DNA of 28,951 bases from a virus: positions 1 to 28,951 of the IMG/VR virus record IMGVR_UViG_3300036715_001412, one strand, 5' to 3'. The translations under genes and the position numbers were made by a program. Shown in pieces: positions 1-6,870 of the stretch (positions within the stretch are counted from its first letter, which is position 1; every line of letters begins with the position of its first letter). The notes below the pieces were generated by a model. That model was not told the origin of the DNA. It saw only the letters and a program-made list of their open reading frames with translations, and did not search any database.

Positions 1-375
1 CAATCAAAGGGAATCGCTCCACGAGCTCCGAAAGAGCCAACCGGAAAAAAAACAGCAGCAGTAAATGTTTACTATGACAGTGGAATCTATAATAATGGAG
101 CCCCTGTTTTGGCTGGTAAGAAAGCTCTTATCGATTTTGACTTCCTCAATACACCGTGGCCAGCCACCAAGCGTTTCATTGAAACGGAAATTATGGCAGA
201 ACTTCCAGGCGGAGCTGCTGTAATTGGTCATATTGGAGAAGAGGTTTATAAAGAAATTGAACAGGCCAAGGAAAATGACTTGGATGGTAAACTTACGCCA
301 CAAAATAGCAGCATTGTTTTGTTTTATGATAAGGCAACAAAACAATTGAGGGCTAAAACAGAAATGGTAAAATAA
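1..375 (+). CDS. Phage protein of unknown function, 3' part
   Basis: Open frame from the first base of the window, so the 5' end is missing; 124 codons are visible before TAA. The visible part starts in a basic, Pro/Lys-rich stretch and continues as a soluble mixed alpha/beta sequence (IDFDFLNTPWPATKRFIETE, later SSIVLFYDKATKQLRAKTEM). No signal peptide or membrane segment is visible. It is followed at once by an intrinsic terminator, so it is the last gene of its transcription unit, upstream of the late tail block. I do not recognise the family. A structural role is guessed from position only. Confidence 0.7.
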   Translation, partial: QSKGIAPRAPKEPTGKKTAAVNVYYDSGIYNNGAPVLAGKKALIDFDFLNTPWPATKRFIETEIMAELPGGAAVIGHIGEEVYKEIEQAKENDLDGKLTPQNSSIVLFYDKATKQLRAKTEMVK

Positions 376-401
376 TTTGGAAAACAGTTGTAGAAAAAGA
401 G

Positions 402-427
402 GGGACGGGAAATCCGTCCCTTTTTTT
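402..427 (+). terminator. Rho-independent terminator
   Basis: A perfect 7-bp stem GGGACGG/CCGTCCC (402-408 with 414-420) with a 5-nt loop is followed directly by seven T residues (421-427). It closes the transcription unit of the first gene and insulates it from the tail block that starts at 493. This is the clearest intrinsic terminator in the window. Confidence 0.9.
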
Positions 428-455
428 ATGCGTAAATCCATCCAAAAAGTTTTAA

Positions 456-483
456 TTGATTCATATATATAGGAAACAATCAA
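456..483 (+). promoter_or_regulatory. Candidate late promoter region upstream of the gp26-like gene
   Basis: A TATATATA box (464-471) lies 29 nt before the ATG at 493 and just after the terminator, where a new transcript must begin. It is flanked by a 6-bp inverted repeat TTGATT/AATCAA (456-461 and 478-483). It resembles the box-plus-hairpin arrangement found before other late genes here, but the box is less like TATTTAT. No Shine-Dalgarno sequence lies before the ATG. The promoter role is inferred from position. Confidence 0.4.
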
Positions 484-492
484 CAACAATCT

Positions 493-1332
493 ATGGAAAC
501 AACCGGCATCCCTATTTCACGACCAACCTCAACTCAGGCGTCGTCACCAGCATCTCCTTCCGACGTTCCTGCTAAGCAAACGTTCTCCACCGAGTTCATT
601 GACCTGCCTTCACAGGGCCACTTTTATCCAGAGGGTTCCCCACTGGCGTCTGGCCGCGTTGAATTGAAGTTTATGACGGCAAAAGAAGAAGATATTTTAA
701 CCAGTCAAAATCTTATCAAGAAGGGGATTGTTCTGGATGAACTTCTCAAGGCTCTTATCGTTAACCCAGCTATCAAACTTGATGATATTTTAATTGGTGA
801 CAAGAATGCTATTTTCATCGCAGCACGTAGATTGGCTTACGGAGATAAATATCCGGCCAAAATCAAATGTCAAGATTGTGGAGAAGAGAGTGAAGTTCAA
901 ATCAATTTGGCCGAACTTAAGTCCAGAGAATTTGATTTTACAAAGTCCCCAAAGGGCGCTAATCAATTTGATTACCAGCTACCGACTTCAAAGAAAAACA
1001 TAGTCTACAAGCTTCTTACACACAAAGATGAAATAGACATTGATACCGAATTAAAGGCTATCGCCAAATTGTCTAAGGGTGGTTCAACTCCTGAGATGAC
1101 AACCCGTTTGAAATATCTTATCGTCTCCGTTGACGGTAACACCGATAGAAATTACATCAAAAAATTTGTTGATACCGAACTTAGAGCCATTGATTCCGTA
1201 GAACTCCGTAAACACATCAGGGGAAATAACCCCGACATGGACATGAATTTCGATTTCGTGTGTCCAAAGTGCAGCGCGACTGCAAGGATGGTCATGCCAC
1301 TTGGGGTGGACTTTTTTTGGCCTGCAGAATGA
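493..1332 (+). CDS. T4 gp26-like baseplate/tail assembly protein
   Basis: 279 residues. The region 36-100 carries the signature of the T4-type baseplate family around gp26: 'LPSQGHFYPEGSPLASG', then 'VELKFMTAKEEDILTSQNLI' and a 'LDELLKALIVNPAI' helix. Two CxxC pairs (C126/C129 and C257/C260) could form a zinc ribbon. In T4, gp26 acts with gp51 in baseplate hub and tail assembly and is thought to chaperone tail assembly rather than stay as a major virion part. Gene order supports this: a gp51-like frame overlaps the 3' end and a tape-measure-like gene follows, the same order as T4 26-51-27-28-29 with some genes missing. The first 30 residues are Ser/Thr/Pro-rich and probably disordered. Confidence 0.8.
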   Translation: METTGIPISRPTSTQASSPASPSDVPAKQTFSTEFIDLPSQGHFYPEGSPLASGRVELKFMTAKEEDILTSQNLIKKGIVLDELLKALIVNPAIKLDDILIGDKNAIFIAARRLAYGDKYPAKIKCQDCGEESEVQINLAELKSREFDFTKSPKGANQFDYQLPTSKKNIVYKLLTHKDEIDIDTELKAIAKLSKGGSTPEMTTRLKYLIVSVDGNTDRNYIKKFVDTELRAIDSVELRKHIRGNNPDMDMNFDFVCPKCSATARMVMPLGVDFFWPAE

Positions 1333-1534
1333 TTACAGAGCAATTCTTCACGAAGAAATTTTTAATTTGTGTTACTACGGCCAGGGTGGATTTACCCAAA
1401 CCGATGTTTACACAATGCCAATTCATTTAAGAAGATTTTATCTAAGGAAGTTGATGTCAGTTAAGGAAGAAGAGGCAAAACAACAAGAAGCCGCTTCACG
1501 TTCCAAGAAAACTACAGCTTCTCGCGGAAGATAA
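1301..1534 (+). CDS. gp51-like tail assembly chaperone frame (start unclear)
   Basis: Up to 77 codons in the frame +1 relative to the gp26-like gene, overlapping its 3' end. The recognisable part, YRAILHEEIFNLCYYGQGG, begins at about 1331 and continues through MPIHLRRFYLRKL to a basic, Lys/Gln/Ser-rich tail. The frame has no ATG until 1414, well inside this conserved part, so translation must start at TTG 1301, at CTG 1322, or by frameshift on the T-run at 1312-1318. ATG 1329 overlaps the gp26-like stop but opens the wrong frame. Position between a gp26-like gene and the tape measure fits T4 gp51, the hub assembly catalyst. The family call rests on context and general resemblance. Confidence 0.55.
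   Translation: MGWTFFGLQNDYRAILHEEIFNLCYYGQGGFTQTDVYTMPIHLRRFYLRKLMSVKEEEAKQQEAASRSKKTTASRGR
1309..1320 (+). other. Candidate +1/-2 ribosomal frameshift site (seven T)
   Basis: Near the end of the gp26-like frame the codons read GAC TTT TTT TGG, a run of seven T (1312-1318). Shifting +1 (or -2) on this run moves the ribosome from the gp26-like frame into the gp51-like frame, continuing FFGLQNDYRAILHEEIF. The downstream frame has no ATG before its conserved part. Programmed frameshifting between the two tail-assembly chaperone genes upstream of the tape measure is common in dsDNA tailed phages. That it happens here is inference. Confidence 0.4.
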
Positions 1535-1549
1535 AAGTGTGAGTTAGAC

Positions 1550-1578
1550 TATATTTATAGAGGCACGAATTGTGCTTC
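1550..1578 (+). promoter_or_regulatory. TATTTATA box plus hairpin before the tape-measure gene
   Basis: TATATTTATAG (1550-1560) is followed by the stem GAGGCAC/GTGCTTC (1560-1566 with 1572-1578, one G-T pair, loop GAATT). The ATG is only six bases further on, at 1585, without a Shine-Dalgarno sequence. Similar box-hairpin-ATG modules occur before 4389, 12312 and 24607. A late promoter is the simplest reading; the hairpin may control translation of read-through RNA. Confidence 0.5.
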
Positions 1579-1584
1579 ATATAT

Positions 1585-4323
1585 ATGGCGTCTCCAAATA
1601 TTCCGTTTAATTCCCCACCTCCTCCAGAAGAATACCTGAAGGTTGTAAAGAGTATCCGAACGGAGACAGAAGAAATAGCTCGTCTCCAATTGGAGTTGAG
1701 CGCAGAGTATAAAAGAAGTGGAGATTTTGCAAGAATTTTGATGGACAGACAACTCCACCAAAAACAAGAAGTTGCAAGGCAAGATAGACTATCATACGAC
1801 CTAGCCGTAGAAAATTCAAAACTAGCATTGGCAGATTCTACTATCCAAAGCTCATTGACCTCAGCAATTGCAGCGAATAATGCAGCAGTAAGTGTATCGG
1901 TCAAAAAACAAACAGGCGACCTTGTTCAAAAATTAACTCTTGAAAAAGAATCTACCAAAGAAGCTCTCGATTCTGGTAAGGCGAGATATGATGATGCGTT
2001 GAGATTGCACAAGCTTCAACAAAAAATGTATAAGTTTCAAACAGAGAATCTCATTAAGAATGAAAGAAATGTCGCTATTTTAAAGCAAACAGATAAAATT
2101 ACTTCTCAGATTGGTGATGGGTATAGTAGAATAAAAGATCTGGTAGTAGATATATCTCAAGGAGGCTTGTCTTCATGGTTAGCAATTTTAGTCCTTTCAT
2201 TTGAAAGATTTATCGAATTAGACAAAGCCGCCGGAGAATTTCGTAAAAAAACTGGGCTTATGGTTTCTCAGATGGGAAACATTGCCAAAAATGCTCGTGA
2301 ACTTAATATAGAATATGCTGGTTTCGGTATTGGTATCACTGAAACTTTGAAGGCATCGGCTGAATTGCAGTCTGTGTTTCAGACTACAGTATTAGTTACA
2401 AAATCAATGACGGGTCAGGTAGCTCTTTTGACATCTAACATTGGTGTTGTAGCAGAAGACGCTGCAAGAATTTTTCAATTGTTCGGTTCTTTGTCTAAGT
2501 CGGCTGGAACTACGGCGGAGGAAGTTTCTTCTATAGCAGTAGGATTAGCTGAGTCGGCCGGTGTTGCTCCCCGCCAAGTTTTTGAGGATATAGCTAAAGC
2601 ATCTTCCGAAACACTCGTGTTTTTAGGTAAAAATCCAATAGAGCTAATGAGAACGGCCATTGCTGCTCGTAGGGCTGGAACGAGTATCGATTCCATGTCA
2701 AAATCGGCTAGAGGATTCTTAAATTTCCAAGATTCTATTACAGCGGAAATGGAAGCCTCTGCTTTAACTGGCAAAAGTATTAACTTCCAATTATCACGCC
2801 AACTTGCCTTTGAGGGAGATATTGAAGGTTCACGTAATGCAGCATTGAGACAGTTAAAGCAGATGGGAGATTTCTCTAAGATGAACGCTTATCAACAAGA
2901 AGCTTTAGCGAAGGCGTCGGGAATGACTGTTACAGAAATTATTGCTCAACAAAATCAAGAAAAACAGTTACAGGCTTTGAGACAGAGCGGAACAGATGAA
3001 GACATTGCTGCAATCAACGAGTATGAGGCAGCCAACCTCCGATTAAAGAATGGACAAAAAGAAACAGACTTGATGAAGGGTAGAGCTTTGGTCAAGGAAA
3101 GACAGAGACAGACCACGATGGAAAACATCAACAACTCACTCAAAGAAGCATTACTTGCTATCAGCGATTCTCTGTTGCCAATAGCAAATACTCTAATGCC
3201 AACCATACTTGACATCTCTCAAGCGATTGCGTGGACTTTCTCAACAATTGGAAAGGGTATCAAATATATCGCGTGGACTTTCTCAACAATTGGAAAGGGT
3301 ATCAAATATATCAGCGATTTATTTCCAGATATGAAAAGAGCAGGCGACGAAAGTGTTCCAATTTGGATGAGAGTAGCAAAAGCTTTTGCCTTAATTGGTG
3401 GAAGTATTTTATTATTCAGTAAAATGAGTTCTGTTGGTGGTGGTTTATTTGGAAAACTTCTGGGAGGATCTTCCGGAGGAGTTGGAGGACTAACAAAAAC
3501 AATTACAAGCGTTACCGGATCAATTGGCAAAGGATTCAAATCGATGATGAAAAGTATAGCTTCCGGTATTGGATATTTTGGAAAACCAGATGTCCTACGG
3601 GGAGCGGCAGCTATGATAATTATGGCTGGAAGCCTGTGGATATTAAGTAAGGCTCTTACAGAATTTTCGAAATCGAACATAGCCGATGTCGGCATTATGG
3701 CTGCTTCTTTGGCTGTTGGTTTAGTTGCTATGGTTGCTTCGGCAGCTGTAGTTGATGGGTTATCCGAGATACTGATCCCGGCAACTATTATAATAGGTGC
3801 CTTTGGGTTATCTATGTTGGCTGTGGCTGGTTCTGTTTGGATTGGAGTCAAGGCTCTTGAAGCTTTGACCAACCTCAATTTTTCAAAGATGACCGTTCCA
3901 TTTTCTGACTTGGGGAAGTCTGCTCCGGGTCTATTTTTAGCGGCGGGCGGAATCATTGCCGTTGGTGAGGCTATGGCTTTATTTGGGGCAGGAAACGCAA
4001 TTAGTTCAATTGTTGGAAAATTGACAGGAGGAAATGGAATGGTGTCTCAAATGATTACTCTCTCATCTATTGGACCAGGCCTAAATCAAACAGCAGATGC
4101 TCTTACAAAAATTTCAGTAGCCCTTGAAAAAATTAAGGGCATTGGGGAAGTTAATGTTGGTTATATATCGAAAGTAGTATCTTCTGCATCAGATTCATCT
4201 TCAACGTCCGGCGGAGGAAAAGTTGAAGAAAAATTAGACGCAATTTTGGAAGCTCTTACATCCGGTAAGGTTTCCGTCTATCTCGATGGTAGACTTGTCT
4301 CTAAGGGATTAGCTGGAGTCTAA
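1585..4323 (+). CDS. Tape-measure-like tail protein
   Basis: 912 residues from ATG 1585; an upstream in-frame TTG at 1570 lies inside the leader hairpin and is less likely. The N-terminal third is long charged helix (coiled-coil type, about residues 15-170). The middle is Ala/Ser-rich helical sequence. About residues 600-820 hold several hydrophobic Gly/Ala-rich segments (for example AAMIIMAGSLWILSKAL and SLAVGLVAMVASAAVVDG). This pattern, together with position after the gp26/gp51 pair, is typical of tape-measure proteins, which set tail length and help open the membrane during DNA entry. Residues around 549-576 contain an exact tandem duplication of 14 amino acids. The product is longer than T4 gp29, which would suit a longer tail. 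Confidence 0.75.
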   Translation: MASPNIPFNSPPPPEEYLKVVKSIRTETEEIARLQLELSAEYKRSGDFARILMDRQLHQKQEVARQDRLSYDLAVENSKLALADSTIQSSLTSAIAANNAAVSVSVKKQTGDLVQKLTLEKESTKEALDSGKARYDDALRLHKLQQKMYKFQTENLIKNERNVAILKQTDKITSQIGDGYSRIKDLVVDISQGGLSSWLAILVLSFERFIELDKAAGEFRKKTGLMVSQMGNIAKNARELNIEYAGFGIGITETLKASAELQSVFQTTVLVTKSMTGQVALLTSNIGVVAEDAARIFQLFGSLSKSAGTTAEEVSSIAVGLAESAGVAPRQVFEDIAKASSETLVFLGKNPIELMRTAIAARRAGTSIDSMSKSARGFLNFQDSITAEMEASALTGKSINFQLSRQLAFEGDIEGSRNAALRQLKQMGDFSKMNAYQQEALAKASGMTVTEIIAQQNQEKQLQALRQSGTDEDIAAINEYEAANLRLKNGQKETDLMKGRALVKERQRQTTMENINNSLKEALLAISDSLLPIANTLMPTILDISQAIAWTFSTIGKGIKYIAWTFSTIGKGIKYISDLFPDMKRAGDESVPIWMRVAKAFALIGGSILLFSKMSSVGGGLFGKLLGGSSGGVGGLTKTITSVTGSIGKGFKSMMKSIASGIGYFGKPDVLRGAAAMIIMAGSLWILSKALTEFSKSNIADVGIMAASLAVGLVAMVASAAVVDGLSEILIPATIIIGAFGLSMLAVAGSVWIGVKALEALTNLNFSKMTVPFSDLGKSAPGLFLAAGGIIAVGEAMALFGAGNAISSIVGKLTGGNGMVSQMITLSSIGPGLNQTADALTKISVALEKIKGIGEVNVGYISKVVSSASDSSSTSGGGKVEEKLDAILEALTSGKVSVYLDGRLVSKGLAGV
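3229..3312 (+). repeat. Perfect 42-bp tandem duplication inside the tape-measure gene
   Basis: Two identical 42-bp copies, 3229-3270 and 3271-3312, encode AWTFSTIGKGIKYI twice in a row. The copies are identical at every base, so the duplication is recent or under gene conversion, or is an assembly artefact. The reading frame is kept. Confidence 0.95.
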
Positions 4324-4350
4324 TCCTCATCGTCAAAAATAGGTGAGGGA

Positions 4351-4382
4351 CTATATTTATTGATGAGAAAGACTTTTCTCAT
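4351..4382 (+). promoter_or_regulatory. TATTTAT box plus hairpin before the tail-cap/baseplate operon
   Basis: CTATATTTAT (4351-4360) is followed by an 8-bp perfect stem ATGAGAAA/TTTTCTCAT (4363-4370 with 4375-4382; loop GACT). The ATG at 4389 lies six bases after the stem. There is no Shine-Dalgarno sequence. The arrangement matches the element at 1550, including the flanking GACTATATTTAT and CATATA strings. Confidence 0.5.
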
Positions 4383-4388
4383 ATATAC

Positions 4389-6569
4389 ATGATTCCAACC
4401 TCAAATCCACAATCAAGCGCTCTTGTGCCAATCAGTCGTCAGTCGGTTGATTCGGGAATATCATTGGAAACTAGATTCAACGATTCTTCCAAAGACATCT
4501 ATTCAAAGTTTTCTGTGTATGATGCTGGTGGACATGGTTTCCACGTTGGTTTTCAACAACCTTACGTTTGGACCGGTTTGAATGATTCAAAGACTTGGAA
4601 GTATCTGAAAAAGTATGACAACACAACTTTTCCAGAAGGTTCTACAGTTCAAGACACCTTACGTGTCACGAAATTTATTGCTAGTGGTAGAGGAGCAACC
4701 TTTGCTGGCATACAGTTTCTTTTACAAAACCAAAATTCTTTTAACGAAACCCGAATTTGGAATCCAGCAAGTATCTTGTTTGGAACTGCTCAAAAGGGAT
4801 TACTTGGTTTAATAGACCGACCAAATAGACACATCGAAAGTTCGGGTGGAGGTATTTTTTCAACCATTTTAGATGGATTTTTAACCACTGTTGGTATTAA
4901 GACAAAAGCTATACTTGGAAAAACTGCTCCAAGTGGAACGGCTAAGATGGGACTGGAAGCTCTTTCGCTTGAAGCAAAAACAGGCGGAGGATGGGCGTCA
5001 AAAGGATTGTCACGATATGAGTCAGCGGTTAGTGGTCGTGATCGTTTTATCGCTAAATTTTCATCTGATGGTAAGAATCTTAAGGGACAAAGTGTTGTAT
5101 CAAATTTTCTCAGTTCTATTGGAAAATCGATTATTTCCAAAGTAACAAGCAAACTACCTACCACGAAAGGAAACACGGCAAATTGGGATTATCGGGTAGA
5201 ATATTCGGATACCATAAAGGTATTTGATGCGTTTAGAGCTGACAGAAGTGGATTATTGAAATCGAAAGTGGCGGGCGCTCAATATGAGGTCGTTGATATT
5301 CATCGTTACTACCCAACCGAAGATAAAACTACGTGGTATTTTGGTCCAGAAAAACAAGGAAAGAATCCACCACCTTCCACACTCGAAGGTCTCGCTTCTC
5401 AATTAGCATCACAAAAATACGATCCAACAGTTAATGTAGATGGAAAGAAATTGGGGAATCCACCAACAGTATCCGGACTTGTCACAAAGAAGGTTGTTGA
5501 CGATGTTATTGGAGAAGCTACAGTCAATCGCTTAAATGGAGCAATGGCTAAGTGGAATAGTAATACTTCATATGACAAGATTACAGACATCAACTTTTTC
5601 AAAGGTGGAGCAAAAACTTACAAAGAAGTTTCTGGTGTAAATAGCACCATTCCATCATACAGAAACTCGATAATCAATACCGGAGGTCTAATTGATTTTG
5701 CTGGTGGTAAGGATTTTGCCGCATCAAACAAAGCGGATGGTTATAATCAACTTCGCCCAATTTATTCTGTAGATGGAATTCCAGATGAGCTCCTCGACAA
5801 ATCAAAAGGAAACTCTAAAGATACCATCTTCTTTTATTTCTATGACCTCGTAAACAATGTTTACATTCCATTCCGAGCAACAGTCTCAGGACTTAATGAG
5901 AATAACAGCGTTGAGTGGGAAGATTTTCAATATATCGGACGAGCTGACAAGCTCTACATGTATAAAGGATTTACCCGAGAAATTAACTTCACGTTCTCAG
6001 TTTACGCAAACAGCATATCTGAAATGGAGCCAATGTGGGCTCGCATAAATTATCTATCCGGTTTGACTCGCCCAGCAAATTATACATCAGACGCTTCTGG
6101 ATTTAGTGAGTTCATCTATCCTCCAATGGTCACATTCCGACTTGGTGACTTATACATCGACCAACCATCCGTTATTAGAAGTTTTGGTTTCTCTATTCCA
6201 GATGATGCTGTGTGGGAGACATCGAGGACGGTTGGAGCTAAGTATAGTTACAAGAACGGTGCAATTTCATCAACGAAGAATGCCGCTCAACTACCGATGA
6301 AAGTAGATGTCACAATTGCGATGGCATTGTTAGAAAAAGAACGCTCTCAGACAAAATCATTGAGATATTTTGACAAGACTCTCCCAGGATTTAGCAATCC
6401 AAACGAAGTTTCTTCTCAGAGGGACATCAATAAGAAAGAGAAAAATTTGAAGAATATGGCGTATGTAAATTCCGCTTTCAAGTCAAACTCACCAGCTCCG
6501 ACACCAGCTCCAAACAGTTCATTTGGAACATTTCAGTCTATCCCAACATTTGGTCCGGGTGGAGGATAA
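4389..6569 (+). CDS. Virion structural protein, probable tail-tube cap/baseplate protein
   Basis: 726 residues, soluble, Gly/Ser/Lys-rich in the first two thirds. The C-terminal part (about residues 490-650) reads like a tail-tube-type domain: 'VEWEDFQYIGRADKLYMYKG', 'REINFTFSVYANSISEMEPM', 'WARINYLSGLTRPANYT', then 'YPPMVTFRLGDLYIDQPSVI'. In T4 the genes after the tape measure (48 and 54) encode tube-like proteins that cap the baseplate and start tube growth. Position here is the same, which is the main reason for the call. The C-terminus is Pro/Ser-rich (PAPTPAPN). The next gene starts three bases after the stop, so they share a late transcript. Exact T4 equivalent is uncertain. Confidence 0.55.
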   Translation: MIPTSNPQSSALVPISRQSVDSGISLETRFNDSSKDIYSKFSVYDAGGHGFHVGFQQPYVWTGLNDSKTWKYLKKYDNTTFPEGSTVQDTLRVTKFIASGRGATFAGIQFLLQNQNSFNETRIWNPASILFGTAQKGLLGLIDRPNRHIESSGGGIFSTILDGFLTTVGIKTKAILGKTAPSGTAKMGLEALSLEAKTGGGWASKGLSRYESAVSGRDRFIAKFSSDGKNLKGQSVVSNFLSSIGKSIISKVTSKLPTTKGNTANWDYRVEYSDTIKVFDAFRADRSGLLKSKVAGAQYEVVDIHRYYPTEDKTTWYFGPEKQGKNPPPSTLEGLASQLASQKYDPTVNVDGKKLGNPPTVSGLVTKKVVDDVIGEATVNRLNGAMAKWNSNTSYDKITDINFFKGGAKTYKEVSGVNSTIPSYRNSIINTGGLIDFAGGKDFAASNKADGYNQLRPIYSVDGIPDELLDKSKGNSKDTIFFYFYDLVNNVYIPFRATVSGLNENNSVEWEDFQYIGRADKLYMYKGFTREINFTFSVYANSISEMEPMWARINYLSGLTRPANYTSDASGFSEFIYPPMVTFRLGDLYIDQPSVIRSFGFSIPDDAVWETSRTVGAKYSYKNGAISSTKNAAQLPMKVDVTIAMALLEKERSQTKSLRYFDKTLPGFSNPNEVSSQRDINKKEKNLKNMAYVNSAFKSNSPAPTPAPNSSFGTFQSIPTFGPGGG

Positions 6570-6572
6570 TTT

Positions 6573-6869
6573 ATGAATCGTTATCAATCAAATCAAGTCT
6601 TCAATCGCTATGATGGAAAGCGTGTAATGACTACAACAACGTATCCGAGCATTCCTGTAACCGATGGAGATGTCTATATAATTGCGACAGCAGCTGATTA
6701 CCTCGACGTTCTTTCTTTGAGATATTATTCGGATTCATCATTTTGGTGGGTAATTGCTCAAGCCAATGGGTTAAAAGCAACCATGAAAGCTCCCGTAGGA
6801 ACACAGTTGAGAATACCGGCGAATCTACAGGGAATCTTAGCTCGCTTCAATTCAGAAAACTCGCAGTAA
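6573..6869 (+). CDS. LysM-like small baseplate protein (gp53-like)
   Basis: 98 residues. The core 'ADYLDVLSLRYYSDSSFWWV' followed by 'IAQANGLK' and 'PVGTQLRIP' is the pattern of LysM-like modules in phage and contractile-injection baseplates: a short helix, yYxdxxxWWxIaxaN, then a xG(x)xLxIP strand. T4 gp53 carries such a module and helps join baseplate wedges. It sits tightly between two large structural genes (three bases from the upstream stop, one base before the next ATG). The LysM-like fold is likely; identity with gp53 is inference. Confidence 0.55.
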   Translation: MNRYQSNQVFNRYDGKRVMTTTTYPSIPVTDGDVYIIATAADYLDVLSLRYYSDSSFWWVIAQANGLKATMKAPVGTQLRIPANLQGILARFNSENSQ

Positions 6870-6870
6870 A

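Noticed and set aside
4-489. 161-codon minus-strand frame
   Set aside because: It covers the first gene, its terminator and the next promoter on the opposite strand; the sequence is Phe/Cys/Leu-rich without recognisable motifs.
1550-1560. TATTTATA boxes read as T4 late promoters (TATAAATA) on the minus strand
   Set aside because: No credible minus-strand genes exist anywhere in the window, and the boxes sit consistently just upstream of plus-strand starts.
3219-3956. 245-codon open frame on the minus strand
   Set aside because: It lies wholly inside the tape-measure gene, is Pro/Ile-rich in the way of antisense frames and has no start context or partner gene.
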